A stretch of DNA of 6,326 bases from DASYSA01 sp036003885 (GCA_036003885.1 DASYSA010000500.1:1-6326), one strand, 5' to 3'. Shown: positions 1 through 5,797, numbered from the stretch's first letter. Notes: a model not told the origin generated them from the sequence alone. Program-made: numbers and translations.

Positions 1-26
1 TAACATGCCGGTTGCTTCAAAGAAGA

Positions 27-101
27 GCGGGTGTAACTCAATGGTAGAGTGTCAGCTTCCCAAGCTGAAAGTTGCGAGTTCGATCCTCGTCACCCGCTCC
101 A
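27..101 (+). tRNA. tRNA-Gly (anticodon CCC)
   Basis: The acceptor stem GCGGGTG (27-33) pairs with CACCCGC (91-97). A T discriminator at 98, usual for bacterial tRNA-Gly, is followed by an encoded CCA at 99-101. The anticodon stem TCAGC/GCTGA (52-56/64-68) closes a seven-base loop with anticodon CCC at 59-61, reading GGG glycine codons. The T arm carries GTTCGATCC. The CCC isoacceptor is the minor glycine tRNA in most bacteria, alongside GCC and UCC species. Only 26 bp of upstream sequence is present, so its promoter, or an upstream tRNA in the same transcript, cannot be judged. Confidence 0.96.
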
Positions 102-158
102 TTTCTTAATCCATACCCTTAAGAGTCGGCCCTCCGACGTCTCAACCTTAACTTGAGC

Positions 159-1385
159 TTAGAGCTTCGAGTCACCAGCCTGAGGTCGCAACACGATCAG
201 AGTAACCTCGGCAGGCGCTTGATAACGGATCGGCCCCAGCGTAAGCCCCAGTCCATTGTTGATGCTCACCAACATCGACCCAACGCCATAAAATCCGGAT
301 ACGTAACTTGTCTCAAAGGATGATCCGGTAAGAAGAAACCACGGCAGCGGGAACGCAACCTGGCCCCCGTGAGTATGACCCGCCACGAACAGGTTGTAGC
401 CCTTGTCGGCCGCGAAGTTCACAAGCCAGGGAGAGGGCTGGTGCGTCAGCAAAATCTTCACCGGACCATGCAGCCGCTGTTGCTCAATTGTGTCCAGAAT
501 CTCCGCTGAAGGGCGCGATCGATATACATTCGTGATACCAGTGAGTGAGAGATAAGTCGATCCCACAGGGACAACCGTTGCGACATTGTCGAGAACAGTG
601 ACTCCATTCTTCAGCAAACTTTGAGTCACCATCTCTTTGTCCGAGAAATGATCGTGATCGCCAAGGCAGGCATAGACCCCATGGTGGGCCTCCATCTTCC
701 CCATCACCGCAGCGCCTTTCTCTATGAAGGCCGTGCCTGAGCTCACCAGGTCTCCACAGAAGAGTACCAAATCAGGCTTGAGGTTGTTGACTCCGTCAAC
801 GAAGAGTTGAAGCTTGCGGTCGTTCGTTCGTGGATCGGTGTGCATATCTGAGATCTGTACGATTCGGAAGCCATCAAGCTCGCTGGGCAGGCCTGCAACA
901 GGAAATTCAATCTGCCTCGTGCGTACGGTAAATGTGTCGAGATACACTCGGGCCAACGCGTAGATCGATACAAGGCAGACAACCAGGATCACCACCCGTG
1001 ACTGTACTTTGAGCGATCTGAGTTGATGTTTCTTATGAAGGGGAAAGAGGATTAGCCTGACACCGTCGATCACCAGAAGGCAGATTGCAAGCTGAACGGA
1101 AATAGCGAGCCAGATCCAGAAGGGATAGACAACAAGGGCGTCCAGCGGCGTCTCCGCGCTCTGAAGCGCTCGAGCGACGCGGACAATTCCAAATACGTAG
1201 CTGCCGATGAAAAGAATGGGATAGACCGCGGCCCAGACGACCGGCATGGCCACTGTAAGTCGTATGGTCTTTCTCGGCCAGGCGGTAACGGCTTCCAAAG
1301 CGACGATGGTTCTCCGAAGGACGTACCACTGAAATGGGCCGCTTGCCAGCGCAAGGGTTAGAATGATTCCCGCACCCCAGGGCAT
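159..1385 (-). CDS. membrane-anchored calcineurin-like metallophosphoesterase (YkuE/YaeI type)
   Basis: This 408-residue protein has an N-terminal membrane domain and a C-terminal binuclear-metal phosphoesterase domain. Hydrophobic helices lie near residues 4-23, 43-70, 85-107 and 130-148. The catalytic domain has the family metal ligands in order: D180/H182 in SDMH, D212 in CGDL, G242-D245 in GDHD, H315 in LTHQP, and GHTHGG at 336-341. The third motif is normally GNH[D/E]; here the Asn is Asp. In the YkuE/YaeI/LpxG-like group such enzymes hydrolyse phosphodiester or pyrophosphate bonds of lipid or envelope substrates. The substrate here is unknown, and the side of the membrane is inferred, not shown. 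The chosen ATG has AAGGAA eight bases upstream. An in-frame ATG ten codons earlier has no ribosome site and falls in a candidate promoter. The gene appears monocistronic and ends 57 bp from the convergent tRNA-Gly. Confidence 0.9.
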   Translation of the reverse strand: MPWGAGIILTLALASGPFQWYVLRRTIVALEAVTAWPRKTIRLTVAMPVVWAAVYPILFIGSYVFGIVRVARALQSAETPLDALVVYPFWIWLAISVQLAICLLVIDGVRLILFPLHKKHQLRSLKVQSRVVILVVCLVSIYALARVYLDTFTVRTRQIEFPVAGLPSELDGFRIVQISDMHTDPRTNDRKLQLFVDGVNNLKPDLVLFCGDLVSSGTAFIEKGAAVMGKMEAHHGVYACLGDHDHFSDKEMVTQSLLKNGVTVLDNVATVVPVGSTYLSLTGITNVYRSRPSAEILDTIEQQRLHGPVKILLTHQPSPWLVNFAADKGYNLFVAGHTHGGQVAFPLPWFLLTGSSFETSYVSGFYGVGSMLVSINNGLGLTLGPIRYQAPAEVTLIVLRPQAGDSKL

Positions 1386-1392
1386 ATCGAGA

Positions 1393-1400
1393 TTTCCTTT
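1393..1400 (-). promoter_or_regulatory. ribosome-binding site deciding the metallophosphoesterase start
   Basis: On the minus strand this reads AAAGGAAA, eight or nine bases before the ATG at 1383-1385. The alternative upstream ATG at 1413-1415 has no purine-rich sequence at a useful distance, so translation most likely begins at 1385. Confidence 0.6.
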
Positions 1401-1405
1401 TTGTA

Positions 1406-1434
1406 TGTATAGCATCGAAGTCGGAGTGTGAGAA
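1406..1434 (-). promoter_or_regulatory. candidate sigma70 promoter for the metallophosphoesterase gene
   Basis: On the minus strand TTCTCA (1429-1434) and TATACA (1406-1411) are separated by 17 bp, each matching four of six consensus bases. Initiation would fall near 1399 and leave a leader of about 14 bases that just includes the ribosome-binding site. The matches are modest and no upstream element is visible. Confidence 0.3.
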
Positions 1435-1443
1435 AGATGCTAT

Positions 1444-1561
1444 CCGCTAATCTCGCGAATCAAGCGCGAATCAACAGAGCTGACTGGCTCAACTCATTCA
1501 GCAGCGGATCGGTTCATCAGCAGAAGGGCCCCTTAGCGGAGATTCGCGTTATTCGCGGATT
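1444..1561. repeat. degenerate intergenic inverted repeat (CGCGAATC-rich)
   Basis: CGCGAAT (1454-1460) is complementary to ATTCGCG (1551-1557), and CGCGAATC (1465-1472) to GATTCGCG (1541-1548). AATC (1449-1452) and GATT (1558-1561) extend the pairing. CCGCTAA (1444-1450) also recurs inverted as TTAGCGG (1533-1539), but out of nested order, so the two arms look like rearranged copies of one motif facing each other. The pair lies in the gap between the phosphoesterase and tRNA-Ser. An open frame across it looks like a by-product of the repeat, not a gene. It may be a dispersed intergenic repeat. Confidence 0.45.
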
Positions 1562-1580
1562 CTCTCGTCGGATGGCAGCC

Positions 1581-1609
1581 TTGATGCTTCACATTCCATC
1601 GGCTATACT
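1581..1609 (+). promoter_or_regulatory. sigma70-type promoter of tRNA-Ser
   Basis: A -35 box TTGATG (1581-1586) and a -10 box TATACT (1604-1609) are separated by exactly 17 bp, matching four and five of six consensus bases. Initiation would fall near 1616, about 13 bases before the mature tRNA 5' end. It is the best promoter in the window and sits where a tRNA promoter is expected. Confidence 0.7.
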
Positions 1610-1628
1610 TCGTCGCGTCATTGACGGG

Positions 1629-1722
1629 GGAGAAGTCGCCTAGTGGCTGAGGGCGGCGGTTTGCTAAACCGCTATAGGGGCTTAAACCCCTATCGAGGGT
1701 TCGAATCCCTCCTTCTCCGCCA
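1629..1722 (+). tRNA. tRNA-Ser (anticodon GCT)
   Basis: This is a class II tRNA of 91 bases plus an encoded CCA. The acceptor stem GGAGAAG (1629-1635) pairs with CTTCTCC (1712-1718), with discriminator G at 1719 as expected for serine. The anticodon stem GCGGT/ACCGC encloses loop TTGCTAA, with anticodon GCT at 1663-1665 reading AGC and AGT. The long variable arm forms a strong stem, ATAGGGG (1674-1680) with CCCCTAT (1687-1693), the identity element for seryl-tRNA synthetase. The T arm is GAGGG/CCCTC around TTCGAAT. A promoter lies just upstream and a terminator just downstream, so it is a single-gene transcript. Confidence 0.97.
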
Positions 1723-1730
1723 TCAAACTC

Positions 1731-1762
1731 AAGAGCCGGCTGAAAGGCCGGCTCTTCGTTCT
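1731..1762 (+). terminator. intrinsic terminator of tRNA-Ser
   Basis: A perfect ten-base-pair stem, AAGAGCCGGC (1731-1740) with GCCGGCTCTT (1747-1756), closes a six-base loop TGAAAG. The interrupted T-rich tail CGTTCTTT follows. It begins nine bases after the tRNA CCA end, the usual arrangement for a stand-alone tRNA. Confidence 0.85.
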
Positions 1763-1976
1763 TTACCTACGGCACAAGCGACGGAAGTTTTCACCATTCG
1801 CAATCTAATGACTGCACTCGCGCGTCTCTTCTGACTGCGCGACCTCAACCTGCTCAGCGCCTCCGCCGTCAGGTTTTCCAGCTCCAGGTGAGATTGAATA
1901 GACCATTGTTGGGCGCTGGCTCAGGCTTGTCGCTGCGGGTACGCGCTTTGCCTTGGCATGGTGAGGAGAAATCAAC

Positions 1977-2543
1977 ATGTCAAAGAAAATTCTCATCGCA
2001 TTCTTGCTGCTACTACCGTCTACGGCCCTCTCGCAGGACTACCGTCCGAAATACGAAGTATTCGGCACCGCGGGTTATGGCACGACCTATGATGATGAAG
2101 GCGGTGTGGGACGGGGACTCGATGTGGGAGCCGGATTCGGAGTGCGCGCAATCGGTAAGCTGGGGTTTGAAGGCTCAGTAAACAGGATCGGTCACCAGCG
2201 AGAGTTCGCCTCGAGCCCAGTTCGGTTCGAGGGCACTGGCGTCTTTGCATGCGCCAACGCGGTGTATCACTTCTCAGATTCAAAGGCGCAGCCCTATGTA
2301 ATTGGCGGCATCGGATTGTTGCATCACGAAGACCGATCGAGCGGACTCGGTCCGCCGCGACCCCCGCTCAGCGCCAGCGGTTTCGCATACAACTTCGGGG
2401 CTGGGGTGAAGGTCTTTCTGAACAAGCACATCTCATTGCGTCCTGAGTTCAGAGTTTTCGTTGGAGATCTCGGCAAGGCGGGTGGAACCGAGCCGCCATT
2501 CAGTCTGCTCCGCGGCTCAGTCGGCATCGGCTACCACTGGTGA
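1977..2543 (+). CDS. small outer-membrane beta-barrel protein
   Basis: This 188-residue protein has a signal peptide: KK at 3-4, a hydrophobic core at about 5-17, and likely cleavage after Ser19 or nearby. The mature part alternates short glycine- and aromatic-rich beta strands, for example around 26-35, 48-56, 61-68, 84-98, 105-115, 136-147, 152-161 and 177-188. The chain ends in Trp, the kind of C-terminal aromatic recognised by the BAM outer-membrane assembly machinery. Length and pattern fit an eight-stranded barrel of the OmpX/OmpA-like OMP_b-brl group. The proline-rich stretch near 125-132 is probably an extracellular loop. No specific function can be assigned. GAGGAG at 1963-1968, eight bases before the ATG, supports the start. 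The gene converges on xth with a 42-bp gap. Confidence 0.85.
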   Translation: MSKKILIAFLLLLPSTALSQDYRPKYEVFGTAGYGTTYDDEGGVGRGLDVGAGFGVRAIGKLGFEGSVNRIGHQREFASSPVRFEGTGVFACANAVYHFSDSKAQPYVIGGIGLLHHEDRSSGLGPPRPPLSASGFAYNFGAGVKVFLNKHISLRPEFRVFVGDLGKAGGTEPPFSLLRGSVGIGYHW

Positions 2544-2553
2544 GTAGAAGAAG

Positions 2554-2584
2554 TTCGAAATTCGAAATTCGAAATGCGAATTTC
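2554..2584. repeat. 7-bp tandem repeat between convergent genes
   Basis: Three exact copies of TTCGAAA (2554-2574) are followed by a diverged TGCGAAT. Because TTCGAA is self-complementary, GAAATTCG (2557-2564, or 2564-2571) can pair with CGAATTTC (2577-2584) as an eight-base-pair, AT-rich hairpin with a loop as short as five bases. It occupies most of the gap between the barrel gene and xth and could act as a weak two-way transcription end, but no T tract supports a standard terminator. Confidence 0.7.
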
Positions 2585-2585
2585 C

Positions 2586-3353
2586 TTACGAGATCTCCAC
2601 GACAACCGGAGCATGGTCTGAGGGTTTTTCCCATCTCCTTGGATCTTTGTCTATGACAATGCCGGTGCACCGCTCAGCCAGCGAGGCGGTCGTCCATATG
2701 TGATCGATGCGCAATCCGAGGTTGCGCCGAAAGGCCCCGGCCCGATAATCCCACCACGAATAGTGGCCTCCCTCCTCGTGGTGCATGCGAAATACATCGG
2801 TGAATCCCCACGCCTTGACGTGATCGATCGCTTCCTTCTCGGGATCACTGAAGTGGATGCGTCCCCGCCAGAGTTCCGGGTCGTGCACGTCACGGTCATC
2901 GGGCGCAACATTGAAATCGCCGCACAGCAGCACGAACTCGTCAGGGCTGTATTGCGAATCCAAAAAGAGCCGCAACCGTTTGATCCAGTCGAGCTTGAAG
3001 CCGTATTTTTCCGATCCTACCGCTTGCCCATTTGGTATGTACACATTGACCACGCGAATGCCGTCGACGGTCGCCCCAAGCAGGCGCGCATGCGCTCCCG
3101 CTTCTGCGGCAGGAAAGCCGCGCTGGACAGACGTGATCTCCTTTTTCGAGAGAAGCGCCACACCGTTGTAGGTTGGCTGGCCGAACGCCTCCGAGGCGTA
3201 GCCAAGCTCCGCGAAGGCCTCACGCGGGAACCTGTCATCGATGCACTTAATCTCCTGCATGCACACTACGTCAGGCTGCGCCGTCTCCAGCCACTTCAGG
3301 ACCTGCGGTAGGCGCGCAAGCACTGAGTTCACATTCCAAGTCGCGATCTTCAC
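2586..3353 (-). CDS. xth: exodeoxyribonuclease III (xth family AP endonuclease)
   Basis: This 255-residue protein belongs to the exonuclease III/EEP nuclease family, close to the 268 residues of E. coli XthA. All catalytic residues are visible: N7 in WNVNS, E34 in MQEIK, Y105 in NVYIPNG, D146 and N148 in GDFNVAPDD, D217 in RIDHIW, and D246/H247 in SDHAPV. Such enzymes cut DNA at apurinic/apyrimidinic sites and remove 3'-blocking groups in cytoplasmic base-excision repair, using Mg2+. The WWDYRAGAFRRN segment near 200-211 is typical of the bacterial Xth group. The start is the GTG at 3351-3353: the AGGAGG of its ribosome site abuts an ATG two codons upstream (no spacing), but lies six bases from this GTG. 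The resulting N terminus, MKIATWNVNS, is the usual one for this family. The gene is divergent from the 121-residue unknown. Confidence 0.95.
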   Translation of the reverse strand: MKIATWNVNSVLARLPQVLKWLETAQPDVVCMQEIKCIDDRFPREAFAELGYASEAFGQPTYNGVALLSKKEITSVQRGFPAAEAGAHARLLGATVDGIRVVNVYIPNGQAVGSEKYGFKLDWIKRLRLFLDSQYSPDEFVLLCGDFNVAPDDRDVHDPELWRGRIHFSDPEKEAIDHVKAWGFTDVFRMHHEEGGHYSWWDYRAGAFRRNLGLRIDHIWTTASLAERCTGIVIDKDPRRWEKPSDHAPVVVEIS

Positions 3354-3359
3354 GTGCAT

Positions 3360-3365
3360 CCTCCT
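3360..3365 (-). promoter_or_regulatory. ribosome-binding site deciding the xth GTG start
   Basis: On the minus strand this reads AGGAGG. It touches the in-frame ATG at 3357-3359 with no spacer, which is not usable, and is six bases from the GTG at 3351-3353. That favours GTG initiation. Confidence 0.7.
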
Positions 3366-3513
3366 GGTCTACGGTTCAGCCCCGATGGAGCACTGACATT
3401 CTAAGCTCAGCATGGTTTTGAAAAAAGGCGAATACGGGTCTGCATCGGATCATGCGCCGTGCTTGCGCCACGACGGGAGCCGTGCAACGATCTTCGATGT
3501 CAGGAACCTGGGG

Positions 3514-3520
3514 AAGGAGG
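3514..3520 (+). promoter_or_regulatory. ribosome-binding site deciding the TTG start of the 121-residue gene
   Basis: AAGGAGG is a near-perfect anti-16S match, seven bases before the TTG at 3528-3530. The open frame extends further upstream to a GTG at 3459, but that codon has no ribosome site and the extension has no protein-like character. Confidence 0.75.
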
Positions 3521-3527
3521 AGAGAGG

Positions 3528-3893
3528 TTGAGTAACGACCAGGAGATCAGAAAGATTGATACTGCGGATGGACATGAGACTCTCATTAAAGCGCAGTGGC
3601 GGGACTTCGCCGCGTTTGCGTGGCAGCAGTATCAGGCGCGTGGGCGGGGCGCGGTCGTCGTCGACCTCAAGCGTGCGGTTGAAGACGGAAACCCAGGCGG
3701 GCACATACCGACTTACTACGTGGCGGATTCAAGCGAACAACTGAAGGCGCGAGGTGGCTGGCCAAGCGCCGAGATAGCAGAAGTCATTCAAGACTACGAC
3801 CCGGAACAGGATGTGGTCTTTCTCTTCATTCGGGTTGATGGAGACGTGTTTCACTACAATGTATCGGATGAAATGACGCCATCTAAGGCCTAA
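3528..3893 (+). CDS. hypothetical protein, 121 residues, TTG start
   Basis: I do not recognise this family. The product is a soluble, acidic-to-neutral protein without signal peptide, membrane helix or cysteine. It has an amphipathic helical first part (about 15-38, including WRDFAAFAWQQYQARGRG), then strand-like segments GAVVVDL (41-47) and HIPTYYVADS (59-68). A helical SAEIAEVIQDY (80-90) precedes the strand pair DVVFLFIRVDGDVFHYNVS (95-113). This alternation suggests a small alpha/beta fold. Translation probably starts at TTG, supported by AAGGAGG seven bases upstream; a TTG start often limits expression. The gene is divergent from xth and ends eight bases from the convergent mmcQ/yjbR gene. 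Nothing in the context assigns a role. Confidence 0.75.
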   Translation: MSNDQEIRKIDTADGHETLIKAQWRDFAAFAWQQYQARGRGAVVVDLKRAVEDGNPGGHIPTYYVADSSEQLKARGGWPSAEIAEVIQDYDPEQDVVFLFIRVDGDVFHYNVSDEMTPSKA

Positions 3894-3901
3894 AGAGTAA
3901 G

Positions 3902-4261
3902 TCACTTCTGTTCGAGCTGGCCCTTAATCTTCTTTGGGAGCTTCGCAAGGACCATCTCATACGATGCCCCAATCAGCCGTTTGATCTCGGCGTCCTCCAG
4001 CGCATCGAATCGTTTCAGCGCGACCCAGTGATAACGGGCAGTGTAAGGAGCTGGAATGATGCCGTCTTTTTCAACCAGCTCCGAGAAAGTTTCGGGGGTG
4101 CACTTGAATGAGAGCTGGTGCGGCGACGAATCATGACTCTCCAGTCCTACCGCTGCGAAGATCTTCCCGCCGATTCGAAACAGCAGATCATTGCCCCATT
4201 GAATATCCTCCGTCGTGTTAGGCAATGAGAGGCAATAATCTCGCAGCGATTCGATATTCAC
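3902..4261 (-). CDS. MmcQ/YjbR family protein
   Basis: This 119-residue protein has the length and layout of the MmcQ/YjbR family, a small cytoplasmic DNA-binding-like fold of unsettled function. Visible family features are the N-terminal helix and SLPNTTEDIQWGNDLLFRIGGK near 12-33, where family members carry 'P...E...W' then a strand pair. FAAVG at 35-39, SFKCTP at 51-56 and the characteristic ARYHWVAL at 75-82 follow, with a final helix and a basic tail (LPKKIKGQ). The start is GTG at 4259-4261, with AGGAG six bases upstream, giving MNIESLRDYC. The frame stays open for 30 more codons, but those are read out of the REP-like hairpin and should not be counted as protein. The gene is downstream of, and may be read through from, the TonB-family gene. 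Confidence 0.9.
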   Translation of the reverse strand: MNIESLRDYCLSLPNTTEDIQWGNDLLFRIGGKIFAAVGLESHDSSPHQLSFKCTPETFSELVEKDGIIPAPYTARYHWVALKRFDALEDAEIKRLIGASYEMVLAKLPKKIKGQLEQK

Positions 4262-4267
4262 ATCAAT

Positions 4268-4272
4268 CTCCT
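4268..4272 (-). promoter_or_regulatory. ribosome-binding site deciding the mmcQ/yjbR GTG start
   Basis: On the minus strand this reads AGGAG, six bases before the GTG at 4259-4261. It lies about 20 bases downstream of the REP-like hairpin, so it stays accessible when the hairpin is folded. An overlapping ATG one base out of frame is followed at once by TGA. Confidence 0.7.
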
Positions 4273-4292
4273 GTCGGGCGAGATGGTACAGG

Positions 4293-4373
4293 CCTGGGTA
4301 CGCACGCTTCCAGCGTGCTGGGCTTGCGGATGCGCACGTGCAAATGCGCACGCTGGAAGGGTGCGTACCCAGG
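4293..4373. repeat. REP-like palindromic hairpin between the TonB-family gene and mmcQ/yjbR
   Basis: Arms 4293-4318 and 4348-4373 are inverted complements over 26 bases, with one mismatch (G4306 opposite G4360). The 29-base spacer contains the palindrome GCACGTGC (4334-4341). The outer ends read CCTGGGTACGCAC and GTGCGTACCCAGG. It lies wholly between the two minus-strand genes, beginning 11 bases after the TonB-family stop codon. No T tract follows on either side, so it is not a standard intrinsic terminator. It resembles REP/BIME-type dispersed palindromes, which in other bacteria protect upstream mRNA 3' ends and are mobilised by RAYT Y1 transposases; no such transposase is in this window. 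Confidence 0.85.
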
Positions 4374-4384
4374 TGGACAGTAAC

Positions 4385-5398
4385 CTATCTCAGATTGAAC
4401 TCAACTTCCAGTGTGATCCACGATGCGACTGATTGGCCGCTCCTGGTCGCGGCTCTGAAATGCATCTGGTACACCGCAAGAATTGCCTCTTCATTCAAGC
4501 CTTCTGACAGAGCGTGAACGATCACGACCTGTTTGACTGTCCCATCGGCGCCTACAAGCGCACGTGCGCGTATTACACCCTGGATCTTATTCTTGCGTGC
4601 AGCTTCAGTGTAGTTCGGCCTTGGGCGATTCAGCGGTACCGGCCTGGTATCCACCCGCTCTTGCTCAGACCCCGAGGAGTCGCGAAGCCTTCCCGGGCGG
4701 CCTCCCTCTTCGCCGCCGATGTTCCATCCCGAGCCTGGGCCAAAGCCACGTCCCCTACCGGAGCCGCCTCCTCCTCCGTCTCCCGTACCCATCCCGCGAT
4801 CAGACCCTGGACCAGCGTCAGGCGGGCTGAGTACGCCATTGGACAAGCCCGTGGGTGCCAGGTCATCGGTTCTCAGTTTAACTCGTTCATCGACCTTTAT
4901 GGTCTCAATCACCGGGAGAGCTGGCGCTTTGAGCTGGGGATCCGGAGAAGGAGCAATGACCTGCTCTTCACGCGAGGATATCGGTGGCTGTCCTTCAGAC
5001 GCGGGCTGCCTTGTATTGTCGCCACCGCCTCCTCCACCGGTGGCGTGGTCCTTGTCCTTCGGCCCTTCGATATCGTGATCTATGCGGCCAGGGAAGAAAA
5101 CCTTGATGATCTCCTTAGGGACATCAGGCGGGTTGGCGGAAGCTCGATTCGAGAGCGTCCAGAAAACAAGGATTGCAGCGAAGACGGCCGCATAGAAGAC
5201 GATCCCGGTTGCGATTCCGAATTGCAAAAGCATTTTGCGCCGAGACCCTCCCAGGGTGTCACCTCTCAGCGCAGCGGTGAGATAAGCCTTCGGGCCTTGT
5301 CGAAACTCACTTGCCGCTTCGGTGAGTTCCTCTTTCAGGCGGATGAACAACGACGGCTGCTCGAAAAGAGTTCCAAGCAGTAACGCATTCTCCTTCAT
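4385..5398 (-). CDS. TonB-family energy transducer protein with glycine-rich spacer
   Basis: This 337-residue protein is anchored in the inner membrane. Residues 1-57 are a charged cytoplasmic segment (LFEQPSLFIRLKEELTEAA and following), and a single helix spans about 58-80. A long periplasmic spacer rich in Gly and Pro follows, with Gly runs at 121-126 and 208-212 and repeated GRGRGFGPGSG around 214-224. A TonB C-terminal domain occupies about 250-337. In that domain PNYTEAARKNKIQGVIRARALV, GADGTVKQVVIV, NEEAILAVYQMHFRAAT and WITLEVEFNL follow the family pattern, although the usual Trp of 'W.F.PA' is His. Such proteins pass proton-motive force from ExbB/ExbD to outer-membrane transporters, or act as structural relatives. 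No exbB, exbD or receptor gene is present here. GGAGG five bases before the ATG at 5396-5398 fixes the start; an upstream in-frame GTG overlaps that site. Confidence 0.9.
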   Translation of the reverse strand: MKENALLLGTLFEQPSLFIRLKEELTEAASEFRQGPKAYLTAALRGDTLGGSRRKMLLQFGIATGIVFYAAVFAAILVFWTLSNRASANPPDVPKEIIKVFFPGRIDHDIEGPKDKDHATGGGGGGDNTRQPASEGQPPISSREEQVIAPSPDPQLKAPALPVIETIKVDERVKLRTDDLAPTGLSNGVLSPPDAGPGSDRGMGTGDGGGGGSGRGRGFGPGSGWNIGGEEGGRPGRLRDSSGSEQERVDTRPVPLNRPRPNYTEAARKNKIQGVIRARALVGADGTVKQVVIVHALSEGLNEEAILAVYQMHFRAATRSGQSVASWITLEVEFNLR

Positions 5399-5797
5399 GC
5401 ACACCTCCACGAGCCCGATGCCTCAGCACGGGTCAGCATCAACCAGGCTCACTTGCTCGTAAGAGGAGGTTATCCTCTATCCATTCTGTCTCTGCGTCTT
5501 CTTCTGATGGAAGACTGCCAGGTGAAACGAACTAACTGCGAATCGTGTGAATAGTCATTCGCGTTGCTGTTGTTGATTCAAGCGCGGCGCGTGAAATAGG
5601 ACTTGCGTCGTAGCGCCACCCGTAGAACGAGGTTGGAGCCAAGTCTTGCAGACTCTAGAAGCAAGGTCGGGGTCGGGTCAGAAGGGAGCCATTGCACCTA
5701 ATGCCCCACGTTCACGACTGGCACCTGTCGCCTCACACCTGATCCGGAAATCGGACCTCATTGTATCTTTAGTTCTACAAGAAGTAAGGAGGTGCGT
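5399..5797. other. 399-bp intergenic region between divergent TonB-family and double-CxxC genes
   Basis: I find no credible gene here. The stretch holds small imperfect hairpins: AGAGGA/TCCTCT (5462-5467/5473-5478), GTCTTC/GAAGAC (5496-5501/5510-5515) and GCGAAT/ATTCGC (5538-5543/5557-5562). It also has a short GGTCGG direct repeat (5665-5677). It must contain the promoters of both flanking genes, but I could not pick -35/-10 pairs with confidence. The small hairpins are within what chance allows. Confidence 0.5.

Noticed and set aside
1..6. TAACAT as a -10 box for tRNA-Gly
   Set aside because: Only four of six bases match and the -35 region lies outside the window, so it cannot be tested.
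1428..1834. Two small plus-strand open frames (1428-1643 and 1643-1834) around tRNA-Ser
   Set aside because: The first is read out of the inverted repeat, promoter and tRNA 5' end. The second covers the tRNA itself and its terminator. Neither has a ribosome site or protein-like composition.
2700..3311. 203-codon plus-strand open frame opposite xth
   Set aside because: It is the antisense of a gene with a full set of exonuclease III catalytic residues, and lacks a ribosome site and recognisable motifs.
3398..3403. TAGAAT on the minus strand as a -10 box for xth
   Set aside because: The position 17 bases upstream is a run of T with no -35 resemblance beyond TT, so the pair is too weak to list.
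4293..4373. The hairpin as an intrinsic terminator of the TonB-family gene
   Set aside because: No run of T follows on the minus strand (it continues CCTGTACCAT), and the stem carries a long 29-base loop. A REP-like element fits better.
4514..5383. 289-codon plus-strand open frame opposite the TonB-family gene
   Set aside because: It is antisense to a well-supported TonB-family protein and has no domain, plausible start site or ordinary composition. The high GC content keeps the frame open.
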